Positions 53,749 through 62,558 of a DNA stretch of 64,000 nt are shown here, in pieces; position 1 is the first letter of the stretch, and each line of letters begins with the position of its first letter. The DNA is from Armatimonadota bacterium. GTDB lineage: Bacteria > Armatimonadota > Chthonomonadetes > Chthonomonadales > Chthonomonadaceae. The notes under the pieces are model-generated. The model did not search any database. It was not told the DNA's origin and saw only the letters and a program-made list of their open reading frames with translations. Location of the stretch: contig JAGWMJ010000003.1 of assembly GCA_028871815.1 (NCBI GenBank), forward strand, positions 1 to 64,000, in the 5' to 3' direction. Made by a program: the position numbers and the translations under genes.

Positions 53749-53902
53749 CGTATCTAGTTTGACACTCTAATGCCCACCGTGTTGCGGGCGAGCCGCTTGG
53801 AAACACCGTCGTCGGTTACTACTACGTTGCGCAACAAGGTTTATCGTCAGCGCGGAACGAACTACTGGCGAGACACATGCAAGCGTGGCAGGAGGCCGTT
53901 GA

Positions 53903-54715
53903 ATGCGAGTTATGGTTTGGTGCGACATGGAAGGCGTGGCCGGCATATCGGTGTGGGATCAGGTCAACGGTGGCGCGCCGATGTACGAGGAGGGACGACG
54001 CCTTTATACCGCGGAGGTAAACGCTGCCGTCCGCGGCTGTAAGAAAGCCGGCGCAACCGATATCGTGGTGGTTGATGGGCACGGCGCGGGCGGCGGATGG
54101 AGCTTCAAGAGTCTCATACCGGAGCAGCTTGATTCCGACGCCGAGTATGTTCTGGGCTACCGTTGGGCACGCTACATTGTGCCCCTTGAACAGGGTTGTG
54201 ACGCGGCCCTGTTTGTTGGAGCCCACGCCATGGCTGGTACTCCGGACGGCGTGCTATGCCATACCGTATCGTCGCAAGCATGGTACAACGCCACTATCAA
54301 CGGTACATTGGTGGGCGAGTCGGGGATTATTGCCGCGATATGTGGCGATTTCGACTGTCCTGCCGTTTTCGTGAGCGGAGATTCGGCCACGTGCCGTGAG
54401 GTAAAGGCACTGCTGGGCAGCGAAGTGGTGGAGGCGCCGGTGAAGGTGGGTATCGACCGTTACTCGGCGCGTCACCTCTCCGGCTCGGCTGCCTGCGATC
54501 TGATTGAGGAGCGCGTGGCCAACGCGCTGACGCTCCATCACTTTCCCAAACCGCTGAAGTTTGGTTCGCCGGTAGAGTTTGCGGTCGAGCTGGCGACTCC
54601 CGATCGGGCTGCCGACTTTGTTGGCAAGCCCGGCGTGGAGCAGACCGGTGCGCGGACCGTGGTTTCGCGCTCCACCACCTTCTGGGGCGCTTGGGACCAG
54701 TTCTGGTATCATTAA
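53903..54715 (+). CDS. D-aminopeptidase (M55, DppA family)
   Basis: A 270-residue zinc peptidase. The M55 metal ligands appear in VWCDMEGVAGI (Asp8, Glu10), VVVDGHGAGGG, LFVGAHAMAGTPDG and ESGIIAAICGD. DppA of Bacillus cleaves D-Ala peptides from cell-wall turnover; the role here is inferred. ATG 53903 has CAGGAGG seven bases upstream. It lies just before pyrF. Confidence 0.88.
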   Translation: MRVMVWCDMEGVAGISVWDQVNGGAPMYEEGRRLYTAEVNAAVRGCKKAGATDIVVVDGHGAGGGWSFKSLIPEQLDSDAEYVLGYRWARYIVPLEQGCDAALFVGAHAMAGTPDGVLCHTVSSQAWYNATINGTLVGESGIIAAICGDFDCPAVFVSGDSATCREVKALLGSEVVEAPVKVGIDRYSARHLSGSAACDLIEERVANALTLHHFPKPLKFGSPVEFAVELATPDRAADFVGKPGVEQTGARTVVSRSTTFWGAWDQFWYH

Positions 54716-54743
54716 ACGCCACACCGCTATGGAGCCGAGCGTG

Positions 54744-55514
54744 ATGCCAACGCCTTTGGCGCTTGAACCGGAACTTCCGCTCTCCGAGCGCATCTTCTGC
54801 GCGCTGGATACGGATTCCATGAACGAGGCGTTGAGATTGGTGCGACTGTTGTCACCCATTCTCGGAAGCTTCAAAGCGGGCCTGCAGCTACTCAGCGCCG
54901 TCGGGCCGTCCGTGGTGGACGAACTCATTGGCGCCGGCGCAAGGCGCGTATTCTGCGATGCCAAGCTGTGCGACATTCCTAATACGGTTGCCGGCGCAAT
55001 GCGTGCTCTGGCCCGTACTTCAGCGTACTGCGTTACCGTGCATGCGAGTATCGGAAGCGAAGGGCTTGAAGCAGCCGTAGCCGCAGCCGCGACGGGCCCT
55101 GATGGCGGCCCGCGGGTATTGGCCGTCACGCTGCTGACCAGCATTTCGGAACAGCGGCTCAACAACGAGCTTGGCGTGCCGGGCGCCGCGCGCGAGCACG
55201 TGAAACGGATGGCTCAAATCGCGGACCGATCCGGCTGCCACGGCGTGGTGGCATCACCACTCGAGATTGCCGCAGTTCTCGAGGCAGTAAGCACACCGGG
55301 CTTTCTCGTTGTAACGCCTGGGGTAAGACCGCTCGGCTCCGAAACTGGTGATCAGGCCAGGGTACTGTCTCCGGCGGCAGCCATGGCCGCCGGCGCAAGC
55401 TTTCTGGTGATTGGCCGGCCAATTACCGGTGCGGCAGATCCGGTACAGGCCGCTGCGGCGATCATCTCAACCATCGAAACGGAATCTCTTCCGCGACTAC
55501 AGGCAAACCATTGA
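54744..55514 (+). CDS. pyrF: orotidine 5'-phosphate decarboxylase
   Basis: Makes UMP from OMP. The 256-residue protein is the pyrF type with IFCALDTDSMNEAL, FKAGLQLL, FCDAKLCDIPNTVAGA (Asp-x-Lys-x-x-Asp catalytic set), VTPGVRPLG and VIGRPITGA. The start is ATG 54744 with GGAG nine bases upstream; ATG 54729 is in frame and possible. pyrF lies apart from the pyrR operon, and no PyrR loop is visible before it. Its stop overlaps the next gene (TTGA). Confidence 0.93.
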   Translation: MPTPLALEPELPLSERIFCALDTDSMNEALRLVRLLSPILGSFKAGLQLLSAVGPSVVDELIGAGARRVFCDAKLCDIPNTVAGAMRALARTSAYCVTVHASIGSEGLEAAVAAAATGPDGGPRVLAVTLLTSISEQRLNNELGVPGAAREHVKRMAQIADRSGCHGVVASPLEIAAVLEAVSTPGFLVVTPGVRPLGSETGDQARVLSPAAAMAAGASFLVIGRPITGAADPVQAAAAIISTIETESLPRLQANH

Positions 55515-58300
55515 TTCTTCTCGCAATACTCGCAGGTCTGCTCCAGACCGTCCAAAACCCACTTGGGACACCTATCGACGGTCCGGGATCAACGCTGTCA
55601 CTTGCCAGGCGCATCGCGCTGCCGAATTCTCCAGCCATGCCATATGGACTGCAGTTGATGGCGCGGTTCGATCTGCTGCCAACTCTCCGCGACACACGAT
55701 GCGTTCAGGACTCGAGTTACGATCGAAGCGGCGGTAATGGGGATTCTGGCAACTTCTTCGCGCGCAAGGGAAACGTGGCTGTTTTGGCAGATATCCGAGG
55801 CCCTGGTTGCATCTACCGATTCTGGTCAGCCAATGCACAGGGCCGGCTCCGAATATACTTCGATGGTCAGAAGGCGCCGACCATCGATTGCCCGATGCAA
55901 GACCTGTTTCTAGGCAAGGTGGCTCCGTTCGTCCAACCGCTCGTCGGCCACAAAAGTGGCGGCTTCTATTGCTACTTTCCCATGGCGTTTCAAAAGCACT
56001 GCAGAATCGAGGTAACAGATCCTGGCAGTCTCTACTACCATGTGCAGTACCAGCTGTTCCCCGACAATCAGCGAATTCGAACGTTTACCACAACGCTGAC
56101 GCGGCCGGACCAGTTGGCTCTGCAGACGGTGCTGGCTCAATGGAACCACCTTGGCAGCGATCCCAAACCGCCTCCGGCCGGTGAACTCATGCTCAGTGGC
56201 ACCGTTGCCGCGGTGGCAGGGCAAGACATGCAGTTCGCACGGATTGATGGGCCGGCGGTAATCGACGCCATCCGGATGCGTGTTCTGCCGGCAAACCGGT
56301 TTACGCTGCGCCAAACGGTATTCAGCATCAACTGGGATGGAAGCGCGACGCCAGCGGTTCAGGCTCCTATCGGTGACTTTTTTGGTTCCGGCCTTGGCGA
56401 CGTTCGATTTGCCGCCATGCCGGATGCGATGACCGACCAGGGATACGTATGCTATTGGCCGATGCCGTTTTCGTCAGCAGCTGCCTTCAAGCTTCACAAC
56501 TATGCTCCCGGTGGGGCTTTGGAGGTGCAGTGGCAGATCCAATACCATAAAACCGACGCGCCGCCCAAGGGCGAGGGCTGGTTTCAGGCGCAGTGGCATC
56601 GCGAGACCACGGTCGCCGGCCATCCGTTCCACATTCTGGATACCGATGGGCGCGGCCAGTACGTGGGGGAGCATACCGATATGCAGGGTGACCGCGGAAT
56701 CTGGTTCCTGGAGGGTGACGAACAGATATGGGTAGATGGAGATACGTTCCCATCTATCCATGGGACCGGCACAGAAGATTTCTATACGGCCGGGTGGTAC
56801 TTTGACGAGGGCACGTTTAACGAAGCGTACCACGGCTGCGTGGTTAAGCAGGAAGCAATATCGCGAGTTGGCGCTTACCGCTACCAGATACAGGATTGCG
56901 TACCGTTTCAGCACCACATCCGGGTGAACATTGAGCACGGTCCTGAGAACGACTATCCAGGCGCTGACTACTCCTGCGTGGCGTACTGGTACCAGGATAC
57001 GCCTGGCCACACGTGGTCGCCGATTGACCCTACGCAACTCACGCCGCCACGTCTGAAGCTGGCAGGCGTGATTGAGGCTGAATCGCTGGGCTGGAGTGGT
57101 GGCAGTACCCAGCAGATGTCGGATGACACCTTTGCGGCGCAGGCCAGCGGCGCAAAGGTTGAGAGCGTGGCGGGTGGGCCGGCCATCGCGACAATAAACT
57201 CCCCTGCGGCCGGCGTTTCTCGCGTCACGCTTTCGATGATGGACGCCTCCGATGCGGCCCATACATTTGACGTATCGGTCAACGGCGGACCCATGCAGAA
57301 GGTTGGCACAACGGCCGATCCCGATGTACCGGGCAGACTGACTGCTTCTTTCGGAGGCCTGCTGGCGTCCGGCGCCAACAAACTGACCTTCACCGTGCCG
57401 ACGGGCGGCGCAGTCTACCTCGACTATTTGCAATTGGATGCAGCACCGCATGAAAAGGGAGTGGCCGAGGCAGAGGACTACCTTTCCTCCGTGCATCCAT
57501 CGGCGGGTACGACCGTAAGCCGTGTTGATAAAGTTGGGTCGAACTGGAGCGGATGGAGTGCTTTGCAGTGGTCGGCATTGCGAGGCAACTCTTCGCTAAG
57601 CCTTCCGTTTGAGGTACACACCGCGGGCAGCAAGAGCATCCAGCTCGGTGTAATCCAGTCACCGCTGGAGGGCAAAACCCAGGTTTCAATCGATGGGTTG
57701 CCTGCGGGCACGTTCGGGCCGCTTCCGGCCACGTGGGCGGGTACTTCACACCGCATGTTTCTGGGCCAGATGAACCTCAGCACGGGCGAGCACTTGCTCA
57801 CTTTCGCACGTCGGATCGGGTCCACAATACCGCTCACACTGGACTACTTTGCGGTGAAGTCGGGCAAGTATCCATTCAGCGTGGAGGCGGAGGATCTCAA
57901 GGTGCTCAGCGCTGATGGCGGCGATGCGAGCACGCAGCAACTGCCCTCCCCGGACCACGCGTGGAGCGGCGATGCGCAGTTCTGGTTCGTGGCGGATCAT
58001 CCAAATGCGTCGGCGACGCTCCAGCTGCCTGTGGCTGCGCCTGGTAAATACACGCTGGTCGTATACTTCACTACGGCAAAGGACTATGCCCAGGTACAGA
58101 CGCTGGTGGATGGCGCGCCCGTAGGTCCGGTGGTCGACTGCTACACGCCAACCGTCAGGCCAAAGGGCCGTACCGTACTTGGTGAGGTGACGCTTTCCGC
58201 TGGCGATCACAAGATTACCTTCCGCGCTGCCGGGAAAAATGCTGCATCCACCAACTATCTGATTGGAGTAGATGCTATCGGACTTGAACCCGTGAAGTGA
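55511..58300 (+). CDS. DUF2961 (GH172-like) protein with C-terminal carbohydrate-binding domains
   Basis: A 929-residue, probably secreted protein; the N-terminal 20 residues are a weak signal segment (ILLAILAGLLQTV). DUF2961 covers about 45-530, with GPGCIYRFWSANAQG, GDFFGSGLGDVRF, SAAAFKLHNYAPGG and the hallmark WVDGDTFPSIHGTGTEDFYTAGW. Members of this family (GH172) cleave alpha-D-fructan or arabinan-like sugars. Two or more beta-sandwich modules follow (about 535-640, 640-780, 780-925), beginning GVIEAESLGWSGG, GVAEAEDYLSSVH and FSVEAEDLKVLSADGG; each resembles a CBM6-like module. It starts at TTG 55511, coupled to pyrF. Confidence 0.8.
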   Translation: MILLAILAGLLQTVQNPLGTPIDGPGSTLSLARRIALPNSPAMPYGLQLMARFDLLPTLRDTRCVQDSSYDRSGGNGDSGNFFARKGNVAVLADIRGPGCIYRFWSANAQGRLRIYFDGQKAPTIDCPMQDLFLGKVAPFVQPLVGHKSGGFYCYFPMAFQKHCRIEVTDPGSLYYHVQYQLFPDNQRIRTFTTTLTRPDQLALQTVLAQWNHLGSDPKPPPAGELMLSGTVAAVAGQDMQFARIDGPAVIDAIRMRVLPANRFTLRQTVFSINWDGSATPAVQAPIGDFFGSGLGDVRFAAMPDAMTDQGYVCYWPMPFSSAAAFKLHNYAPGGALEVQWQIQYHKTDAPPKGEGWFQAQWHRETTVAGHPFHILDTDGRGQYVGEHTDMQGDRGIWFLEGDEQIWVDGDTFPSIHGTGTEDFYTAGWYFDEGTFNEAYHGCVVKQEAISRVGAYRYQIQDCVPFQHHIRVNIEHGPENDYPGADYSCVAYWYQDTPGHTWSPIDPTQLTPPRLKLAGVIEAESLGWSGGSTQQMSDDTFAAQASGAKVESVAGGPAIATINSPAAGVSRVTLSMMDASDAAHTFDVSVNGGPMQKVGTTADPDVPGRLTASFGGLLASGANKLTFTVPTGGAVYLDYLQLDAAPHEKGVAEAEDYLSSVHPSAGTTVSRVDKVGSNWSGWSALQWSALRGNSSLSLPFEVHTAGSKSIQLGVIQSPLEGKTQVSIDGLPAGTFGPLPATWAGTSHRMFLGQMNLSTGEHLLTFARRIGSTIPLTLDYFAVKSGKYPFSVEAEDLKVLSADGGDASTQQLPSPDHAWSGDAQFWFVADHPNASATLQLPVAAPGKYTLVVYFTTAKDYAQVQTLVDGAPVGPVVDCYTPTVRPKGRTVLGEVTLSAGDHKITFRAAGKNAASTNYLIGVDAIGLEPVK

Positions 58301-58761
58301 GTGAAGAGTTCGTATGCGTTTCAGCCGCCATGACGGAGGCGGCCGGCGAACGGCTGGGCCGCGAAGCCGAGGCGGGTGACCTTATCGGCCTACAGGGCGG
58401 CATTGGTAGCGGAAAGACAACATTCGCTCGCGGTATCGCCCGGGGGATCGGCATCGAAGCGAGTGTTACCAGCCCTACATTTACTCTGGTTAACCAGTAC
58501 TCCGGGCCTATCGCCATGCTGCACGTAGACGTATGGCGATTGGACGATGCCGACGAGGTTCTTTCGTATATCGAGGCGCAGACAAACGCGCCCGCGATCA
58601 CCGTTGTCGAGTGGTCCGACCGGCCCTCCGCCAATTTGCTTCGGCCGGATGTGACCATCCGGCTGGTACAGGGCGATTCACCGAATAGTCGCCTTCTTAC
58701 CGCCGTCACGAATACCGCGCGTGGGATAGCCCTTGCGACCGCACTGCGGGCATCCGCGTAG
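58297..58761 (+). CDS. tsaE: tRNA threonylcarbamoyladenosine biosynthesis ATPase TsaE
   Basis: An ATPase partner of TsaB/TsaD in t6A modification. The 154-residue protein has the P-loop LQGGIGSGKTTFARG, then SPTFTLVNQYSG, HVDVWRLDDADEV and VVEWSDRP. GTG 58297 overlaps the stop of the DUF2961 gene (GTGA). tsaB follows after about 90 bases; tsaD is not in the window. Confidence 0.93.
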   Translation: MSEEFVCVSAAMTEAAGERLGREAEAGDLIGLQGGIGSGKTTFARGIARGIGIEASVTSPTFTLVNQYSGPIAMLHVDVWRLDDADEVLSYIEAQTNAPAITVVEWSDRPSANLLRPDVTIRLVQGDSPNSRLLTAVTNTARGIALATALRASA

Positions 58762-58853
58762 CGAACCACGGAACTCATGCCACGTGTTACCGATGCACCA
58801 CGCCGGTCCATTGCCGGAATGCCGTGTCATACAAGAGCGGAGAATTGATCAGT

Positions 58854-59567
58854 ATGCCCGCACCGAAAGTGCTCGCACTTGAGACCTCAGGTGAGATCTG
58901 CTCTGTTGCTGTAGCCGTCGGTGCGTCTCTTCAATGTGAGCACACATTCAGCCACCGCATGACGCTTTCGATACGCCTGATGGGGGTTGTTGACACTGTA
59001 CTGGAGTGTGCAGGTGTCGAGCTTTCAGATCTGGACGCGCTGGCGTGCGACGTAGGGCCCGGCTCGTTTACCGGGGTACGGATCGGGGTTGCTGCCGCTG
59101 CGTCACTCTCCATGGCCACCGGGTTGCCGGTATATGCGGAAACGGCCTTAGGCACGGTGGCGGCGCGGTTGATCGGTACTGGCTTGAGTGAGGTAGTTGC
59201 TGTTGTTCCACACAATCGCGGTGCGGTATCGGCCCAAAGGTTTCGCAATGGTGTGGAAGCCATAGGCCCTCCGGAAGCGATCGCCTTCACCGAGTTCGCT
59301 CGCTATCTCGGAACGCAAAACGATGCGGTGGTGCTCTGCGGGCCGGGCGCAAGGTCCACTTTGCCGCATCTTCACACGGGCATACGCATAGCTGCCGAGG
59401 AGTGTCCGCAGGCACGGGAGATTGCGATCCGTGCGGCCCGCCGAATTACCGGTGGCGAAAGCGGACTGGACCCGGAAGAGCTACGTCCGGTGTATATAGC
59501 GCCGCCAGCGATATCCACGCCAAAGGCTGTGGTCGGGCCGCGTCAGGCTCCGCCGCCGAGCGCCTGA
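58854..59567 (+). CDS. tsaB: tRNA threonylcarbamoyladenosine biosynthesis protein TsaB
   Basis: TsaB is an inactive ASKHA-fold partner of TsaD. The 237-residue protein has [35 protein letters not shown] and [15 protein letters not shown] 58854 has GGAG about 11 bases upstream; GTG 58824 is an in-frame alternative. Its last 25 bases overlap the convergent sucD gene. Confidence 0.93.
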   Translation: MPAPKVLALETSGEICSVAVAVGASLQCEHTFSHRMTLSIRLMGVVDTVLECAGVELSDLDALACDVGPGSFTGVRIGVAAAASLSMATGLPVYAETALGTVAARLIGTGLSEVVAVVPHNRGAVSAQRFRNGVEAIGPPEAIAFTEFARYLGTQNDAVVLCGPGARSTLPHLHTGIRIAAEECPQAREIAIRAARRITGGESGLDPEELRPVYIAPPAISTPKAVVGPRQAPPPSA

Positions 59568-60424
59568 CGAACCAGGTCCGGGATTTGACTGGGAGCATCG
59601 GCGATGACAACGCCCGCTGCTTGAAGTGCCGCAACCTTGGCCGCCGGCGTGCCGGATGATCCGGAGATAATGGCGCCGGCGTGGCCCATTCGCTTACCCG
59701 GTGGCGCGGTGCGGCCGGATATAAAGCCGACGACGGGCTTCGTCATCGTGCGGATGTATGGCGCGCAATCCTCCTCGTCGCTCCCACCTATCTCGCCTAC
59801 AAGCACTACTGCCCGGGTCTGCGGATCTGCTTCAAACATCGGCAGCACATCCCGGAACTTGGTTCCAATCATTGGATCACCACCGATTCCTACGCCGCTC
59901 GATTGGCCCAAGCCGGCGCGCGTCAGGCCATCGGCGATTTCGTAGGTAAGGGTGCCGCTCCGCGACACCAACCCGACCGGCCCTGGCGTGAAAATCTCCC
60001 CCGGTATGATGCCGGCCTTGCAGATGCCCGGGCTTATGAGGCCGGGACAGTTAGGCCCGATGAGGCGTACGCCGTTCTTCATCCGCAGTACCGCATTGAC
60101 CCGTATCATATCCTGGGTCGGTACGTTCTCAGAGATGCACACGATCAGGCGGATTCCGGCGTCGGCAGCTTCCAGAATAGCATCCGCCGCATTGAGTTTG
60201 GCCGGTACGAAGATCACGCTGGTATTTGCCTCGCCGGCAGCCACTGCTTCACGCACCGTGTCGTACACCGGCACGCCCTGAGCCGACTGTCCGCCCTTAC
60301 CGGGTGTAACTCCTCCAACGACATTCGAGCCGTAGGCAATCATGTGGGCCGTGTGAAACCCACCATCACGCCCGGTGATGCCCTGCACAATCATTCGCGT
60401 CGATGCGTCAATCAGAATCGCCAT
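59543..60424 (-). CDS. sucD: succinyl-CoA synthetase alpha subunit
   Basis: Couples succinyl-CoA to ATP or GTP formation in the TCA cycle. The 293-residue protein has [29 protein letters not shown] and [38 protein letters not shown] and the phospho-His segment [10 protein letters not shown] follow. The beta subunit sucC, normally upstream, is absent; instead an unknown 179-residue gene abuts it. Confidence 0.95.
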   Translation of the reverse strand: MAILIDASTRMIVQGITGRDGGFHTAHMIAYGSNVVGGVTPGKGGQSAQGVPVYDTVREAVAAGEANTSVIFVPAKLNAADAILEAADAGIRLIVCISENVPTQDMIRVNAVLRMKNGVRLIGPNCPGLISPGICKAGIIPGEIFTPGPVGLVSRSGTLTYEIADGLTRAGLGQSSGVGIGGDPMIGTKFRDVLPMFEADPQTRAVVLVGEIGGSDEEDCAPYIRTMTKPVVGFISGRTAPPGKRMGHAGAIISGSSGTPAAKVAALQAAGVVIADAPSQIPDLVRQALGGGA

Positions 60425-60964
60425 TTACCTAGTTTGCTCCTGTGTCGCGTCCACCGTCACATCACCCATCAAAACGCCGTCGGAATCGTAAAACCCCACG
60501 TCCGGCGCAAATGCGATACCGCTGCAGGCACCGGCCACCACTTGTACAAGGTCGGCAAACGCATCCCAGGCAGGATGATCGTCATCGGCTGTCATCGCAG
60601 GCATCACGGCAACGGTAACCACCGAATTCACCGCCAGAAGCAGTGGCAGCAACTCAGCCTGAAGGTCGCGATCGGTAGACCTGTTCAGCCAGACGCACGC
60701 TGCCGCAACTGCTGTTTGAGCCGCCTCGTCGGTCGCAACCGCCCCACGTTCCAGATACCATGTGTCGTGCACCTCAGGCTCTTCCCAACGCACAAACGCT
60801 GCTTCCCAGTCGGAGGATGCAAGCTCGGCAGGTGTTGCCGGTCCAGCGCCGGAGACCGAAAAACTGACGGGCATGTCTGAGGCGTGAAGAGTACCCAGCA
60901 ACATCTCGAGGGTGGGGTTCGGGCCGGCAGGAGCGAACACATATATGGTTCCTGGATCGAGCAT
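60425..60964 (-). CDS. hypothetical protein preceding sucD
   Basis: A 179-residue acidic protein that I do not recognise. It has no signal peptide or membrane segment. Features are a Rossmann-like start (TIYVFAPAGPNPTLEMLLG), a Trp/Glu-rich middle (SDWEAAFVRWEEPEVHDTWYLE) and an Asp-rich C-terminal region (DDDHPAWDAFADLVQVV, GFYDSDGVLMGDV). The stop touches the sucD ATG directly, so the two are surely co-transcribed. A TATAAT box lies at 61006-61011. Confidence 0.7.
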   Translation of the reverse strand: MLDPGTIYVFAPAGPNPTLEMLLGTLHASDMPVSFSVSGAGPATPAELASSDWEAAFVRWEEPEVHDTWYLERGAVATDEAAQTAVAAACVWLNRSTDRDLQAELLPLLLAVNSVVTVAVMPAMTADDDHPAWDAFADLVQVVAGACSGIAFAPDVGFYDSDGVLMGDVTVDATQEQTR

Positions 60965-61005
60965 CGTGGTATCAGCGCCCCGAACCGGCCGGTAACGAGA
61001 TTTGG

Positions 61006-61011
61006 ATTATA
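61006..61011 (-). promoter_or_regulatory. -10 box of the sucD unit
   Basis: A perfect TATAAT on the minus strand, 41 bases before ATG 60964. The -35 position (GGACGG at 17 bases) is weak. Confidence 0.45.
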
Positions 61012-61158
61012 CCTGCCGAGATGTCCGCCGTCCGCCGGCGTTGTTGCGGGTACTCCGGCAGGATTCTTCTGTCCTCGGTGCGAACTGCCGTGGACGTGCC
61101 CGTGGCGCCGTTCGCACTGCGGCTACGGGTTAGCAACCATTTGGAGGACCTCCGATTC

Positions 61159-61908
61159 ATGCGTCTCACTTTCGTTGGGTGTACAGCCGGCATCGCACTG
61201 ATGGCGTGCTTCAGTCAGCTTGCTGCATTGGCAGGACCGGTCCGTCGGCAAACCAGTGGCCCGGTCGGGGTAGGAGCACTGCCGCCGAAGGTACCAGGAG
61301 TCCACGTTCTTTTCAGCGGTGACCCGGAGCAGGTTACAGCAAACTTCCGCAACTTCGGCGCTCCCGGCCCGGCATCCTGGACCGTGAGCAACGGCGCCAT
61401 GATCGCCGCCAACGGAAACATCGTAACGAGGCTCAAGCTCACAGATTTCCAGCTGCATCTGGAATGGAAGGAGCCTTACATGCCTAATGCGCACGGTCAG
61501 GAGCGTGGAAACAGCGGAATTGGCCTGGATGAGCGCTACGAAATCCAGGTGCTCGATTCGTACGGCATCGCCTCGCCGGGCAGCGGTGATTGCGGGTCGG
61601 TTTACGGGCAATCGGCCCCCCTGATCAATGCGTGCAAACCGCCGCGCGTATGGCAAAGCTACGACATCATCTTCCGCGCGCCGCGCTGGGATGCAAACGG
61701 CAAGAAGACTCAAGACGCCCGTGTCACCGTGTTCCAGAACGGAATGATCGTGCAAAATAACACGCGCATACAGGGCACAACCGGCATAGGTCGCGGCAGC
61801 GAAGGAAACAGCCCAGGCGGCATCATTCTGCAGTACCACGGCAATCCGATGTCGTTTCGCAATATCTGGGTGGTATCTCTGCCACTCAGTGGCGCGGCGC
61901 ACTACTAG
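61159..61908 (+). CDS. DUF1080 (3-keto-disaccharide hydrolase-like) secreted protein
   Basis: A 249-residue protein with a signal peptide (MRLTFVGCTAGIALMACF, cleavage near LALA-GPV). The DUF1080 fold shows FQLHLEWKEP, GNSGIGLDERYEIQVLDSYG, SVYGQSAPLINACKPP, WQSYDIIFRAPRWD, VTVFQNGMIVQNN and FRNIWVVSLPL. This family includes 3-keto-glucoside hydrolases of the periplasm; activity here is inferred. GGAGG lies 11 bases before ATG 61159. Confidence 0.88.
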   Translation: MRLTFVGCTAGIALMACFSQLAALAGPVRRQTSGPVGVGALPPKVPGVHVLFSGDPEQVTANFRNFGAPGPASWTVSNGAMIAANGNIVTRLKLTDFQLHLEWKEPYMPNAHGQERGNSGIGLDERYEIQVLDSYGIASPGSGDCGSVYGQSAPLINACKPPRVWQSYDIIFRAPRWDANGKKTQDARVTVFQNGMIVQNNTRIQGTTGIGRGSEGNSPGGIILQYHGNPMSFRNIWVVSLPLSGAAHY

Positions 61909-61920
61909 AACCGAAACGGA

Positions 61921-61950
61921 GGGCCGTACCATTTTCTTCCCGTATGGCCC
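61921..61950 (+). terminator. hairpin after DUF1080 gene
   Basis: GGGCCGTAC (61921-61929) pairs with GTATGGCCC (61942-61950), one G-U pair, 12 bases after the DUF1080 stop. No T-run follows; a second hairpin lies ten bases further on. Confidence 0.5.
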
Positions 61951-61960
61951 CACCGTACAT

Positions 61961-62000
61961 AAAAGCCGCAATCGCGCGCCTTAATCCGGCGCCGGCTTTT
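61961..62000 (+). terminator. second terminator hairpin before DUF1844 gene
   Basis: AAAAGCCG (61961-61968) pairs with CGGCTTTT (61993-62000), with a GC-rich 24-base loop and TTTT at the 3' end. With the hairpin before it, this likely separates the DUF1080 gene from the DUF1844-glmU unit. Confidence 0.5.
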
Positions 62001-62102
62001 GCGCGAGCGCGCGGCTGGAGCGCGGGTATACTCATTTGAACCCACGCCGGCTTAAGTGTGCCGGCATCAGCTCCACAGCGTTATCCAGGAGAACCGCGTG
62101 CG

Positions 62103-62558
62103 ATGAACGAGGAAGATGCGCCAGGATTTACGGTTGTGGATCGGCGCAGCAGCGGCGATGATGTTGTGGAGGCAACGGACGAAACCGTCGCTTCAATGCC
62201 GGAAGTTGCACCCGACGTCGACCAGACCGATGCGGAGCCCGAGCTGCAGATGCCGCCGCCCGAGTACTTGCTCAATCTGGCATGCCTGAGCCTTTCGGTT
62301 ACGGAACTCTGCGCTACGCTGGTGTTTGTACTGGACCAGAAAGCCCGTATCCATATGGGTCTCCTGGCGGACCCCAATACGGGTGAGGTGAAGGTTAGCC
62401 TGGATGACGCCCGCCTGGCGATCGACCTTATCCAATTCCTTGCGCCAAGGGTTCGTCGTGAGATACCGCCTGAGGCAGCCGCAGAGCTGGATCGGCGCAC
62501 CAACGATTTACGAATGAACTTTGTGACTCGCAGCCAGGGTCCCACGAAAGATGGGTGA
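62103..62558 (+). CDS. DUF1844 protein
   Basis: A 151-residue protein. The N-terminal 50 residues are acidic and unstructured-looking. The DUF1844 helices follow from about residue 55 (YLLNLACLSLSVTELCATLV, HMGLLADPNTGEVKVSLDDARLAIDLIQFL, DLRMNFV). The function of DUF1844 is unknown. ATG 62103 has AGGAG about 11 bases upstream, and its stop overlaps the glmU start by eight bases. Confidence 0.85.
   Translation: MNEEDAPGFTVVDRRSSGDDVVEATDETVASMPEVAPDVDQTDAEPELQMPPPEYLLNLACLSLSVTELCATLVFVLDQKARIHMGLLADPNTGEVKVSLDDARLAIDLIQFLAPRVRREIPPEAAAELDRRTNDLRMNFVTRSQGPTKDG

Noticed and set aside
56474-57496. Long antisense open frames (also near 5760-6812, 8363-9265, 14310-15209, 17153-18082, 22189-22971, 34256-35242)
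   Set aside because: Each lies opposite a well-supported gene, is rich in Arg/His/Ala as expected of GC-rich complement frames, and shows no family motif or ribosome site.
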